Below, one piece after another: positions 15,972 to 23,627 of a stretch of 64,000 nucleotides of DNA (its first letter is position 1; each line of letters begins with the position of its first letter). The notes under the pieces were generated by a model that ran no database searches, was not told the origin of the DNA, and saw only the letters and a list, made by a program, of their open reading frames with translations. Source of the DNA: PMNU01 sp035479875 (GTDB taxonomy: Bacteria > Patescibacteriota > Saccharimonadia > Saccharimonadales > UBA4665); contig DATIIH010000010.1 in the NCBI GenBank assembly GCA_035479875.1, positions 1 through 64,000 on the forward strand, given 5' to 3'. A program made the position numbers and the translations under genes.

Positions 15972-17273
15972 ATGGGTTTACGCAGTATTGTTAAAAAAGT
16001 TGTGCCAAGGGGCGCTCTCCGAAAGATCAAGCCGGCCGGCCATTACGCCGAAGCTGTGCTGCTCAATGCCCGCTATGGGTTTCCGAGCAAAGGCCTCAAA
16101 GTTATCGGTGTTACCGGCACTAACGGCAAGACCACTACCTGTTTTTTGATCCACAAGATGCTTGTGGACGCCGGCTACAAGGTTGGGTTGATTACCACCG
16201 TTGCCTACGGTGTGGGTGACGACATCAAACCGCAGCTCACGCACATGACTACGCCGACAGTACCGGTGTTGCTCAATCGTATTAAGAAGATGCGGGCGCA
16301 AGGCGTAGAGTGGCTCGTGCTAGAAACCACCAGCCACGCATTGGATCAGCACCGGGTATGGGGTATCCCATACATTATGGCGGTGTTTACTAACCTCACA
16401 CATGAGCACATCAGCTACCACGGCAGCTTTGAACACTATAGGGCGGCCAAGCGCAAGTTATTTGAGATGACCAACCGCAATCGAGCCGGCCTGCGCCTGG
16501 GCATTGTTAATGCCGACGACCGATGGGCTAACGTGTTCGCTTCGGCGGTCAAAAAGTCATTAAGCTATGGCATAAAAGATGGTGACGCCCGCGCCAAGGA
16601 TATTAAGCTGGGCGCCAGCGGTGTCAAATATTCGGTGACGCTCGGTGGCACGACGTACCACATCAGCTGCCGGCTGCCCGGCACGTTTAACGTCTATAAC
16701 TCTTTAGCAGCGGTATGTGTCGGCCACGCGCTCGGCCTGAGCCAAAAACAGGTAGAGCAGGGGATCGCCGCGCTTGAGGGCGTGGAGGGTCGCATGACGC
16801 GCATCGACGAGGGACAGCCATTCGACGTCATCGTAGACTACGCCCACACCCCCGACAGTTTTGAACAGTTGTTTGCCGACATCAAGCCGGTAGTGAAGGG
16901 TAAGTTGATCGTCTTATTCGGCAGCCTGGGCGGCGGCGACAAAGGTAAGCGCCCGCTGCAGGGTGAACTGGCCGGTCGTTTTGCTAACGAGCTAATTATC
17001 TGCGAAGAAGACGACCGCGCCGAAGACCCGGCCGTAATCATGGGCGACATCGCCAAGGGCGCACGCAAGGCCGGCAAAGTAGACGATAAAGACTTGTTCT
17101 TGATCCACGACCGCACTAAGGCCATGCAATTTGCTGTTAGCCGAGCCAAGAAGGGCGATGTAGTGCTGTTTTTGGGTAAAGGTCACGAAAAGACGATTGA
17201 GCACAACGACGGCACTCAGCCGTGGGATGAGATTGCAACCGCACGATCAGTACTCGCTAAACGCACCCGCTAG
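15972..17273 (+). CDS. murE: UDP-N-acetylmuramyl-tripeptide synthetase-type Mur ligase
   Basis: MurE adds the third amino acid of the peptidoglycan stem peptide. The ATP-binding motif GVTGTNGKTTT is at about residues 46-56, followed by TTSHALDQHR, FNVYNSLAA, VDYAHTPDSFEQL and FLGKGHEKT. Only about 45 residues precede the ATP motif, so the usual N-terminal UDP-binding domain (about 90 residues) is largely missing. The DNPR motif that marks meso-diaminopimelate enzymes is replaced by EEDDRAEDP, so the third residue may not be diaminopimelate. ATG 15972 is chosen over 15963 because the latter overlaps the -10 box. Confidence 0.9.
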   Translation: MGLRSIVKKVVPRGALRKIKPAGHYAEAVLLNARYGFPSKGLKVIGVTGTNGKTTTCFLIHKMLVDAGYKVGLITTVAYGVGDDIKPQLTHMTTPTVPVLLNRIKKMRAQGVEWLVLETTSHALDQHRVWGIPYIMAVFTNLTHEHISYHGSFEHYRAAKRKLFEMTNRNRAGLRLGIVNADDRWANVFASAVKKSLSYGIKDGDARAKDIKLGASGVKYSVTLGGTTYHISCRLPGTFNVYNSLAAVCVGHALGLSQKQVEQGIAALEGVEGRMTRIDEGQPFDVIVDYAHTPDSFEQLFADIKPVVKGKLIVLFGSLGGGDKGKRPLQGELAGRFANELIICEEDDRAEDPAVIMGDIAKGARKAGKVDDKDLFLIHDRTKAMQFAVSRAKKGDVVLFLGKGHEKTIEHNDGTQPWDEIATARSVLAKRTR

Positions 17274-17274
17274 T

Positions 17275-18066
17275 CTACAAATCGAGCTCCAGCGTCATAC
17301 AGTGCACACCACCGCCTGATTTTTTGAACTCGCTAATTGGTGTGGTAATGACCGTAAAACCCGCGGCGCGATATTTTTGCGCCAGGCTGGGACTCTCGTC
17401 GTTGGTGATGACTGTGTGGCCGTCGCTGAGCGCGTTGAGGCTAAAGCTAAGCGCTTCGTCTAGCGTGGCTTCGATGATGTTTGGTATAGTCTCGCGCAGG
17501 CGCTGTTGGCTAGCGGTGTCGAGTCCGTCCATGTGTACTGCCACGGTATCGCTGCTGAGCACCGCCACGCACGTGTCCAGATGGTAGAGCAGGGGGTTAA
17601 TCAGTTTGAGGGGAACCACCTGGCGGCCAAAGTAGGCATGCAGCTCATCGGCGGCTGCCGCATCGGAGCGGAAGCCGTGGCCGGCTAATATCAGCTCGCC
17701 GCACACCAGATTGTCGCCACCCTCGAAAAAGCGCGTGGCTTGTTTTAAGTCACTAGACCCATGGGCGCGCAGCCACTTCTCGTATTCGGCCGTTTCCGGC
17801 CGCCTTTCAGGATAGCGAAAACTGCTGAGCAACACCCTACCGCCAATAACCAGGCAACTATCGGTGGCAAACACCATGTCGGGCAGATGCGGCACCGGAT
17901 CAATCAAATCGACCTGCCAGCCCAACAGTTTGGTATAGACATCGTGGAGCGCCTGCCACTCCTGGCGAGCGATTCTTTTGTCTACTGGTGGGGCATCGTG
18001 CATCCATGCGTTGATGTCGTACTCAACATCAAAATAGCTGGGCGGGGTCATGAGGACTCGCTTCAC
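17275..18066 (-). CDS. Amidinotransferase-fold enzyme, DDAH-like
   Basis: The 263-residue protein belongs to the guanidino-modifying superfamily, nearest in appearance to dimethylarginine dimethylaminohydrolases. It opens MTPPSYFDVEYDINAWM and carries FATDSCLV, RFFEGGDNLV (catalytic Glu/Asp), LYHLDTCVAV (catalytic His) and GGGVHCMTLE (nucleophile Cys near the end). All catalytic positions are present, so it is probably active on arginine, a methylated arginine or a related guanidine. Arginine breakdown is described in Saccharibacteria, but this protein is shorter than ArcA, so arginine deiminase proper is unlikely. It converges with murE with a 1-bp gap. Confidence 0.8.
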   Translation of the reverse strand: MKRVLMTPPSYFDVEYDINAWMHDAPPVDKRIARQEWQALHDVYTKLLGWQVDLIDPVPHLPDMVFATDSCLVIGGRVLLSSFRYPERRPETAEYEKWLRAHGSSDLKQATRFFEGGDNLVCGELILAGHGFRSDAAAADELHAYFGRQVVPLKLINPLLYHLDTCVAVLSSDTVAVHMDGLDTASQQRLRETIPNIIEATLDEALSFSLNALSDGHTVITNDESPSLAQKYRAAGFTVITTPISEFKKSGGGVHCMTLELDL

Positions 18067-18131
18067 TGTGATAGTATACCAAAGACCCGAGTTTACAAAC
18101 TCGACGTTTTATGGTAATGTTTAATCAAGGA

Positions 18132-18137
18132 TAATAC
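18132..18137 (+). promoter_or_regulatory. -10 box of the 18144 gene
   Basis: TAATAC ends 6 nt before the ATG at 18144, predicting a leaderless transcript for the two-gene unit. Confidence 0.45.
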
Positions 18138-18143
18138 AAAATA

Positions 18144-18770
18144 ATGGCTATGGCAGTGCAAGAAAAGATTGTTGACGCGTCAGCTCCGTACTCCCTCCGC
18201 AACAGGGTCATTGTTGCCGACGAAATCACGTTTGTTACTGAGGGAGTTGGTCCCTACGCCACCACCGATGGTGACAGAGTTTCTCGCTTCCTTACTTACA
18301 ACTCCACACACGAGCCAGAGCTCGCTGGATACGCGCAGAAGTTGCAAGATATGGGTCTCGTATTAGGTAGGCCTGAAGAGTTCAGAGATGGCCAAACGGT
18401 GTATCATGTGCCCCCCTCTGCGCGACCGCTAGGCCTTGAGCCGCCATCTTACAATGACGATCCGGCAGGGTATACCGATGGCCAGATGATATACGATCTG
18501 GGTATACTTTTCGGCACAGTCAGCCGCGTCTGCGGCAACAGAGTGGTTATCATTCCAGCCGAAGACACTTGTGCGTTGGTTGAATTTGTACACCCGGGCG
18601 AAAGGCAGCTCTATCTTTTGCCAGGTACCGAGCAGCTGTTGAGCGACCCGGTGGACGGCGATGCGCTTACCGAGCAGTTGCGGCATTTTGGTCCTGATTT
18701 TAGTGATGCATATGGCTCACTAGTGGGCGAATTTATTCAGGGCTATACCGCTGGCCGCGAGGGGCAGTAA
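18144..18770 (+). CDS. Orphan soluble protein upstream of kinase-like gene
   Basis: I do not recognise a family for this 208-residue protein. It has no signal peptide or membrane helix. It is acidic, with a segment ADEITFVTEGVGPYATTDGD early and a C-terminal helix-rich part. The stop TAA (18768-18770) overlaps the next gene's ATG by one base, so the two are translated together and are likely partners. A GRPEEFRDGQTVYHVPP segment and GNRVVIIPAEDTCALVEF look like beta-rich core strands. Confidence 0.55.
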   Translation: MAMAVQEKIVDASAPYSLRNRVIVADEITFVTEGVGPYATTDGDRVSRFLTYNSTHEPELAGYAQKLQDMGLVLGRPEEFRDGQTVYHVPPSARPLGLEPPSYNDDPAGYTDGQMIYDLGILFGTVSRVCGNRVVIIPAEDTCALVEFVHPGERQLYLLPGTEQLLSDPVDGDALTEQLRHFGPDFSDAYGSLVGEFIQGYTAGREGQ

Positions 18771-19801
18771 TGATTGGCGAAGCGACACAGGCACCCGTAG
18801 TCTTTACACCGGAAGACCACGTGCCATTAAGCCCAGAACAAGAACGGGTTCGGGCTTTTCATGACGTGCTGGCGCAGGTGGAAGCCAGCTCGCCTATTGA
18901 AACACAAGTTACACTGGCAAGCGATGATCCCACCGGTGATGCCACCCGAAGGTTTTTGAGCACCGAACGCGTTGCCGGCACGCATATGTATCTCAACTCT
19001 GCTATAGCCGAGCACATTGGGTCGGCTGCAGGCGCTACCTTTAGTCCGCGCCAATCACGCGCCGGGAAGCGCTCGACTCACGGTGTGTTTTTTGGTGACT
19101 TACATTTTGCAAATGGTACGAAAGTCGAAGTTGCTGTTAAGCCGCATGCCGACGACTCGCTCGAAAGTTGTGCAACCGATTACTTTACTACCCAAGCAGT
19201 GAGTCAGTTGCCGCTCGAGACGCTAAGGCCCGTTGGTATGGTCATCGGTGCCAAAGGTGAGGCATACTCGCTCTCAGTCCGTGAGCAGGTACGGACTTTG
19301 GATACGTTTGCCTGGGAGGCAATGGCGCGTAAAAAGTTACCACAGGTTATGGGAATATGGGGTCAGGTGGCGAGGCAGGCCGCGTTGCTCAATTCGCTTG
19401 GCAAAACGCGTCACGGTGACTTTGAGCCTCGCAATATTGCGCTACGGCCTGACGGAACAGTGTTTTTTATAGACTGGGAGAAGGCGCAGCTTAGCACCTT
19501 ACCACCTCGCGACGCAGAAGTGCGCTACGAGAGCAGCCGCGCCGATATAGGCGCACTCATGGAATCGATGGTCCGCCCTCGGAGCCATCCATTCAAGGCT
19601 GGCATAGGTATGCTCACTAACCATCCTCACCCATGGGAGGCATTCCGCGAGCTCGTGTTTGATGAGTACGTTGATACTCGCCGCGGACTGGCTTCCCCTA
19701 AAGAGCTGACTGATGTTAACGACGAACTTATTGAACTTGAGCACAGCCTGCAGGCGCACATGACTTTGATCATGCATCAGTTTCAAGTCGAGGCAAATTA
19801 A
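18770..19801 (+). CDS. Protein-kinase-like / aminoglycoside phosphotransferase-like protein
   Basis: The 343-residue protein has the hallmarks of the kinase fold. K124 in VEVAVKP is a candidate ATP-binding lysine. Further along, RHGDFEPRNIALRPDGT matches the catalytic loop (D217, N222), and FFIDWEKAQ holds the metal-binding Asp (D235). The order and spacing fit aminoglycoside/choline kinase-like enzymes and bacterial atypical kinases. A glycine-rich loop is not clear. The substrate is unknown; the translationally coupled 18144 product is the obvious candidate partner. It ends 15 bp before the groESL promoter. Confidence 0.68.
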   Translation: MIGEATQAPVVFTPEDHVPLSPEQERVRAFHDVLAQVEASSPIETQVTLASDDPTGDATRRFLSTERVAGTHMYLNSAIAEHIGSAAGATFSPRQSRAGKRSTHGVFFGDLHFANGTKVEVAVKPHADDSLESCATDYFTTQAVSQLPLETLRPVGMVIGAKGEAYSLSVREQVRTLDTFAWEAMARKKLPQVMGIWGQVARQAALLNSLGKTRHGDFEPRNIALRPDGTVFFIDWEKAQLSTLPPRDAEVRYESSRADIGALMESMVRPRSHPFKAGIGMLTNHPHPWEAFRELVFDEYVDTRRGLASPKELTDVNDELIELEHSLQAHMTLIMHQFQVEAN

Positions 19802-19815
19802 GCGACCAGGCATAC

Positions 19816-19844
19816 TTGACGCTGGATTGGCACTCGGATATAGT
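19816..19844 (+). promoter_or_regulatory. groESL promoter
   Basis: TTGACG (19816-19821) and TATAGT (19839-19844) are 17 bp apart. This is one of the strongest promoters in the window. The -10 box lies inside the first CIRCE element, so repressor binding would block RNA polymerase. Confidence 0.82.
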
Positions 19845-19853
19845 GAGTGCTGA
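19827..19853 (+). promoter_or_regulatory. CIRCE operator 1 (HrcA site)
   Basis: TTGGCACTC, 9 bp, GAGTGCTGA. This matches the CIRCE consensus TTAGCACTC-N9-GAGTGCTAA at 16 of 18 positions and overlaps the -10 box. Confidence 0.85.
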
Positions 19854-19857
19854 TACA

Positions 19858-19884
19858 TTAGCAGTCGCCAATGCGAAGTGCTAA
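19858..19884 (+). promoter_or_regulatory. CIRCE operator 2 (HrcA site)
   Basis: TTAGCAGTC, 9 bp, AAGTGCTAA. This also matches the CIRCE consensus at 16 of 18 positions. It lies just after the first site, within the transcribed leader upstream of groES. Confidence 0.85.
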
Positions 19885-19915
19885 TGGTCTTCGAAATTAA
19901 GGAGGAGTGATCGTC

Positions 19916-20182
19916 ATGAGCGTCAACATCAAACCCCTCGGTGATTATCTAGTGGCAGAGCCCGAAGAAGCACCGACCAAGACGGCCAGCGGCTTGTATC
20001 TGCCCGAAAAATCGGCCGAAAAACCTAAGATTGCCACAGTAGTGGCTTTGGGACCAAACGTGCGGCAGCTCAAAGTCGGCGATCGCATCGTATACAAAAG
20101 CTACAGCCCAACCGAACTCAAGGTTGACGGCGTTGATTATTTACTCGTAAAAGAAGAAGACGTGCTGGCCACGCTTAAATAG
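19916..20182 (+). CDS. groES: Co-chaperonin GroES
   Basis: GroES caps the GroEL barrel during protein folding. The start is the ATG at 19916, giving MSVNIKPLGDYLVAEP; AAGGAGG lies 10 nt upstream. A GTG at 19907 is in frame but lies inside the ribosome-binding region. The 88-residue product has the mobile loop (EEAPTKTASGLYLPE), the ALGP roof region and the C-terminal YLLVKEEDVLA strand. It is followed 12 bp later by groEL. Confidence 0.97.
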   Translation: MSVNIKPLGDYLVAEPEEAPTKTASGLYLPEKSAEKPKIATVVALGPNVRQLKVGDRIVYKSYSPTELKVDGVDYLLVKEEDVLATLK

Positions 20183-20194
20183 GAGACAACACTG

Positions 20195-21868
20195 ATGGCA
20201 AAAAAAGTATTCTATGATGACGACGCCCGCCGCCGCGTTCTGGCCGGTGCTGAGATTTTGTACAACGCAGTAAAGACCACTATGGGCCCTAAAGGCCGCA
20301 ATGTGGTGATAGGCAAGAGTTACGGCGCTCCCACGGTTACTCATGACGGCGTGACTGTTGCCCGCGGAGTAGAGATTAGCGACGTCGACGACGAAACGTT
20401 GGGCTACAAGGTGGGCGCAGAGCTCATCAAGCAAGCCGCCAGCAAGATGAACGACGTGGCCGGTGACGGTACCACCACCGTTACGGTGCTGACGTACCAC
20501 ATCCTCAACGAAGCCAACAAACTGATCGCTGCTGGCCACAATCCGATGCTGCTACGCAAAGGCCTCGAAGCCGCCGCTGCCGAAGTGCTTAAGAACCTCG
20601 ACGGTATGCGCGAAGACATCCAGGGCAAAAAAGGCCGCATTGCTGAGGTCGCTACGATTAGCGCCGGCGACGCCGAAATCGGCGCGCTGATTGCCGAAGT
20701 CATGGACAAAGTCGGCCGCGAAGGCGTCGTGACTGTCGAAGAAGGCCAAGGCCTGAGCATGGAAAGCGAAGTAGTAGAAGGCTTTACCTTTGACAAGGGC
20801 TTTGTGAGCGCCCTGATGGTCACTGACGCCGCTCGCATGGAGGCCGTGTACAACAAGCCGGCAATTTTGATTACCGATCAAAAGATCAGCTCTATCCAAG
20901 AATTTTTGCCGATCCTCGAAAAGTTGGCCCAATCCGGCAAAAAAGACCTGGTGATTATCGCCGAAGAAGTCGAAGGCGAGGCCCTCGGCACATTAGTGCT
21001 TAACCGCCTCAAGGGCGTGTTTAATACCGTTGCCGTTAAGGCGCCGAGCTTTGGCGATCGCCGTAAGGACATCCTCGAAGACATCGCCGTCCTCACTGGT
21101 GCGACGGTCATTAGCGAAGACCGCGGATTTACCTTTGAAAACGCTGATCTGAGCATGATTGGTAGCGCCCGCAAGGTAATCGTCGGTAAAGACGAGACTA
21201 CGATTATCGAAGGCGCCGGCACGGCCGCTGACGTCGCTGCCCGCGTGAAGCATATTACCGCTCAGGCCACCGCCGCGACCTCCAACTACACGCGTGAAGA
21301 GTTCGAGAAGCGCCGCGCTGCACTCGGCGGCAAAGTTGCCGTCATTAAAGTTGGCGGCGCCACCGAAACCGAAATCGAAGAAAAGAAGTTCCGCGTGGAC
21401 GACGCTGTTGCAGCTGTTAAAGCCGCGCTATCTGAGGGCATTGTGCCCGGTGGTGGCGTAACGCTCGTCAATCTGGCTACTCTGCTTGCCTCCAAAAACT
21501 CTAAGGCCGGGAGCGCACTTGCCGATATAGTCGCGGATGATTCTGACCTTGTAGGCATGAGCATTCTTGTTAAAGTGCTCGACCAGCCGTTCCGCATCTT
21601 GCTGCTCAACGCCGGCTTAAACCCGGATGAGTGGCTGCCACAGATCCGCGCTGCCAAGCCGGGCCACGGTGTTGATCTAAAAGATCCGACTAAATTGGTA
21701 GACCTCAAGGCACATGGCGTGGTTGACCCCGCCCGCGTCACCAAAGAGGCACTGCTAAACGCCGTGAGCATTGCCGGCACCAGCATGACCATGGGCGCAT
21801 TGGTAGTAGAAGTGCCCGAAGAGAAATCGGCCGGTGGCGCTCCAGACATGAGCGGCCTGGGCATGTAA
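20195..21868 (+). CDS. groEL: Chaperonin GroEL
   Basis: GroEL encloses and refolds substrate proteins using ATP. All signatures are present: the ATP-binding TTMGPKGRN and AGDGTTTVTVL, the apical segment with EGFTFDKGFVSALM, and the equatorial VPGGGVTLVNLA. The C-terminus reads GGAPDMSGLGM rather than the usual long GGM repeat. Length is 557 residues. AGGAGA lies 9 nt before the ATG. With groES it forms an operon under two CIRCE sites, so heat-shock control by an HrcA repressor is predicted; hrcA itself is not in the window. Confidence 0.98.
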   Translation: MAKKVFYDDDARRRVLAGAEILYNAVKTTMGPKGRNVVIGKSYGAPTVTHDGVTVARGVEISDVDDETLGYKVGAELIKQAASKMNDVAGDGTTTVTVLTYHILNEANKLIAAGHNPMLLRKGLEAAAAEVLKNLDGMREDIQGKKGRIAEVATISAGDAEIGALIAEVMDKVGREGVVTVEEGQGLSMESEVVEGFTFDKGFVSALMVTDAARMEAVYNKPAILITDQKISSIQEFLPILEKLAQSGKKDLVIIAEEVEGEALGTLVLNRLKGVFNTVAVKAPSFGDRRKDILEDIAVLTGATVISEDRGFTFENADLSMIGSARKVIVGKDETTIIEGAGTAADVAARVKHITAQATAATSNYTREEFEKRRAALGGKVAVIKVGGATETEIEEKKFRVDDAVAAVKAALSEGIVPGGGVTLVNLATLLASKNSKAGSALADIVADDSDLVGMSILVKVLDQPFRILLLNAGLNPDEWLPQIRAAKPGHGVDLKDPTKLVDLKAHGVVDPARVTKEALLNAVSIAGTSMTMGALVVEVPEEKSAGGAPDMSGLGM

Positions 21869-21938
21869 AACAGCTCGTTTTTGTTTCAAAGCCGGCGTCA
21901 GCTGGTGTACAATAAATGGAAACAAACAACGACGAATC

Positions 21939-21970
21939 GGCTGTCGCCCTCAGGGGCGGCAGCCTTTTTT
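21939..21970 (+). terminator. Rho-independent terminator downstream of groEL
   Basis: GGCTGTCGCCC pairs with the following GGGCGGCAGCC around a short loop, then TTTTTT. It lies about 70 bp past groEL. A TACAAT box at 21908-21913 precedes it, so it may also end a short independent transcript. Confidence 0.92.
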
Positions 21971-21989
21971 GTGGTGGGCTGTAGAGTGG

Positions 21990-22169
21990 CTAGACGCCGT
22001 AGCCGCTAGAACCGTAGCTGTGGCTAGCGCCGGCGTGTTGACCGCGACTGTTGAGTAGGCGGATCACCGAGCTAAAGCCGAGGATTGACGCTACAGCCAG
22101 ACCAAGTGTGGTCAGGAACTCTTTGCGTGTCATCTCCTTACGGAGCAGCGTTTGTAGCTGTGTATTCAT
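21990..22169 (-). CDS. Small membrane protein with Tat-signal-like N-terminus
   Basis: A 59-residue protein. After a short polar start it reads MTRKEFLTTLGLAVASILGF, resembling a twin-arginine signal (S/T-R-R-x-F-L) with Lys in place of the second Arg, followed by one hydrophobic helix. The C-terminal 20 residues are Gly, Ser, His and Tyr rich (AGASHSYGSSGYGV). It lies immediately downstream of tatC on the same strand with its own consensus promoter. That suggests a small Tat substrate or an accessory Tat component. No named family is known to me. Confidence 0.62.
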   Translation of the reverse strand: MNTQLQTLLRKEMTRKEFLTTLGLAVASILGFSSVIRLLNSRGQHAGASHSYGSSGYGV

Positions 22170-22203
22170 TTTGGCTCTGTTTATTTTTGTAGTTACGCTT
22201 ATG

Positions 22204-22233
22204 ATTGTAGGCTACTGTGCTTTTGGCTGTCAA
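22204..22233 (-). promoter_or_regulatory. Promoter of the small Tat-linked gene
   Basis: On the minus strand TTGACA (22233-22228) and TACAAT (22209-22204) are 18 bp apart. It overlaps the tatC stop codon and gives a leader of about 28 nt. Confidence 0.72.
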
Positions 22234-23420
22234 GTATTTGCGCCAGCGTCTTGGTTGAGCGGGCCGTACATTCGGCGCGGGCCCACAAAATCGTTGAAGC
22301 TGCGGCGTCCGCCTCTGGCATCTGTGGTTGGGCGTGGCGGCAAAGGTGCAGTCACTGATGTTACAGAGGGGCGCAGTTGCTGCGGTGCGGCTACCGGAGC
22401 GGGAGCTGGAGCCGTGGGAGCAGTGATAGCGGGCGCGGCCACTCGTATCGGTGCTAGTTTAGCGGTCACCACCGGCCTAGCTACGGGTGCGTGGTGCACT
22501 TGTGGCTGGGGTATGGCGGCGGCCTGAACTGCGGGCCTGAGCTGCTTGTTGTGTAGTGCTGCCTGCGCCTCTCTAAAGTGCGCCAGGCGCTCCTGGCGGG
22601 CTTCGGCGTCTTGCTCTACGAGGTTAGCAAGAGACTGCGGGCGGTTCTTACTGCGGTTTACCATCCATATAATCAAGATCGCTAACTGGTAGGCGAGAAT
22701 TACCGGACCGGACAACAACAGCTGGTCTTGTATGCGCGGCGAGGGGTTGAGCAGTCCGCCCCCAATAAACGCCAGCAAGATCACCCACCGTTCGTAGTGG
22801 AACAGCTTTTGGGGTTTGAGTGGCTTAATACGGTTGATCAAAATGAGGATGAGTGGCAGTTGGAATAGCAGCGCCGACCCCAGCAAGTACATCGTCACAA
22901 AGCCCATGTACGATTGGATGGTGAGCAGCGGGTGAATTTGATTGGTACTAAACTGATGCAGCAAGAAGTGCAGTGCCGCCGGCAAGCCAATAAAATAGCC
23001 AAAGCTCATGCCGGCTAAGGCCAGTACGCCAGAGGCGACGCTGCCTATGCCAATAAACTTTACGGCGTCTTTCTTAATAAGCGGCTCGACGTATTTAAGC
23101 GACTGGTAGACGATAACCGGGATACTGAGCGCAATACCCATATAAATACAGACACGGAACAAGAAGTCGATGCCGCCGCCTACCGAGGTGTAAATAAATT
23201 GCTGGTTGCGCGCCGGGCGCAAAAGTGCCGCAACCACATGTTGCTGCACAAAGTAGGTTGCTGCGCCCCAGCCGATGACCGACAGAGCAATGTAGAACAG
23301 ACGTTTACGAAGTTCGTACAAGTGCTCTATAAACGGAATTTTTTGCGAGGCGCGTCGCTCCTCAAGCCGACTCTCGTGGCTCGTCTTCTGTTTTTTTCTT
23401 TTCATCGTGTGCGTCGCCAT
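22230..23420 (-). CDS. tatC: Sec-independent translocase TatC with long C-terminal tail
   Basis: TatC recognises twin-arginine signals and, with TatA, exports folded proteins. The start at 23420 follows AAAGGTG. The protein has the conserved IPFIEHLYELRKRL N-terminal motif, six membrane helices through about residue 260, and the conserved FGYFIGLPAALHFL region. Beyond the core, about 130 residues form a Pro/Ala/Val-rich cytosolic tail ending in a basic segment (GRRSFNDFVGPRRMYG). TatC is normally about 250 residues, so the tail is unusual. It overlaps tatA by 59 bp in another frame, so the two are translated from one message. Confidence 0.93.
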   Translation of the reverse strand: MATHTMKRKKQKTSHESRLEERRASQKIPFIEHLYELRKRLFYIALSVIGWGAATYFVQQHVVAALLRPARNQQFIYTSVGGGIDFLFRVCIYMGIALSIPVIVYQSLKYVEPLIKKDAVKFIGIGSVASGVLALAGMSFGYFIGLPAALHFLLHQFSTNQIHPLLTIQSYMGFVTMYLLGSALLFQLPLILILINRIKPLKPQKLFHYERWVILLAFIGGGLLNPSPRIQDQLLLSGPVILAYQLAILIIWMVNRSKNRPQSLANLVEQDAEARQERLAHFREAQAALHNKQLRPAVQAAAIPQPQVHHAPVARPVVTAKLAPIRVAAPAITAPTAPAPAPVAAPQQLRPSVTSVTAPLPPRPTTDARGGRRSFNDFVGPRRMYGPLNQDAGANT

Positions 23421-23565
23421 TTACACCTTTACGAATCTCACGCATTGATTCACCGAGGCTACGGGACAGCTGGGGCAGCTTTTTGCTACCGAACAGCAGG
23501 AGCACAATTGCCAGAATGATGATCAGTTCCGGCGCCCCCAGATCTAGGAATGCAAAACTGTTCAT
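23362..23565 (-). CDS. tatA: Sec-independent translocase TatA
   Basis: TatA forms the translocation pore. The 67-residue protein has the typical short N-terminus, a membrane helix (about 11-25, ELIIILAIVLLLFG), the FG hinge followed by SKKLPQLSRSLGESMREIRKG amphipathic helix, and a charged C-terminus. A single tatA plus tatC is the minimal Tat system. GAGGGG lies 8 nt before the ATG. Confidence 0.95.
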   Translation of the reverse strand: MNSFAFLDLGAPELIIILAIVLLLFGSKKLPQLSRSLGESMREIRKGVNGDAHDEKKKTEDEPRESA

Positions 23566-23627
23566 GTGAGACCCCTCGCTTTGTTACAATTTCTACTCTT
23601 ATGATACCATAGTGGTAAAGGTTTAAT

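Noticed and set aside
21916..21983. 22-codon reading frame after groEL
   Set aside because: It reads straight through the terminator stem and T run, so it is probably chance.
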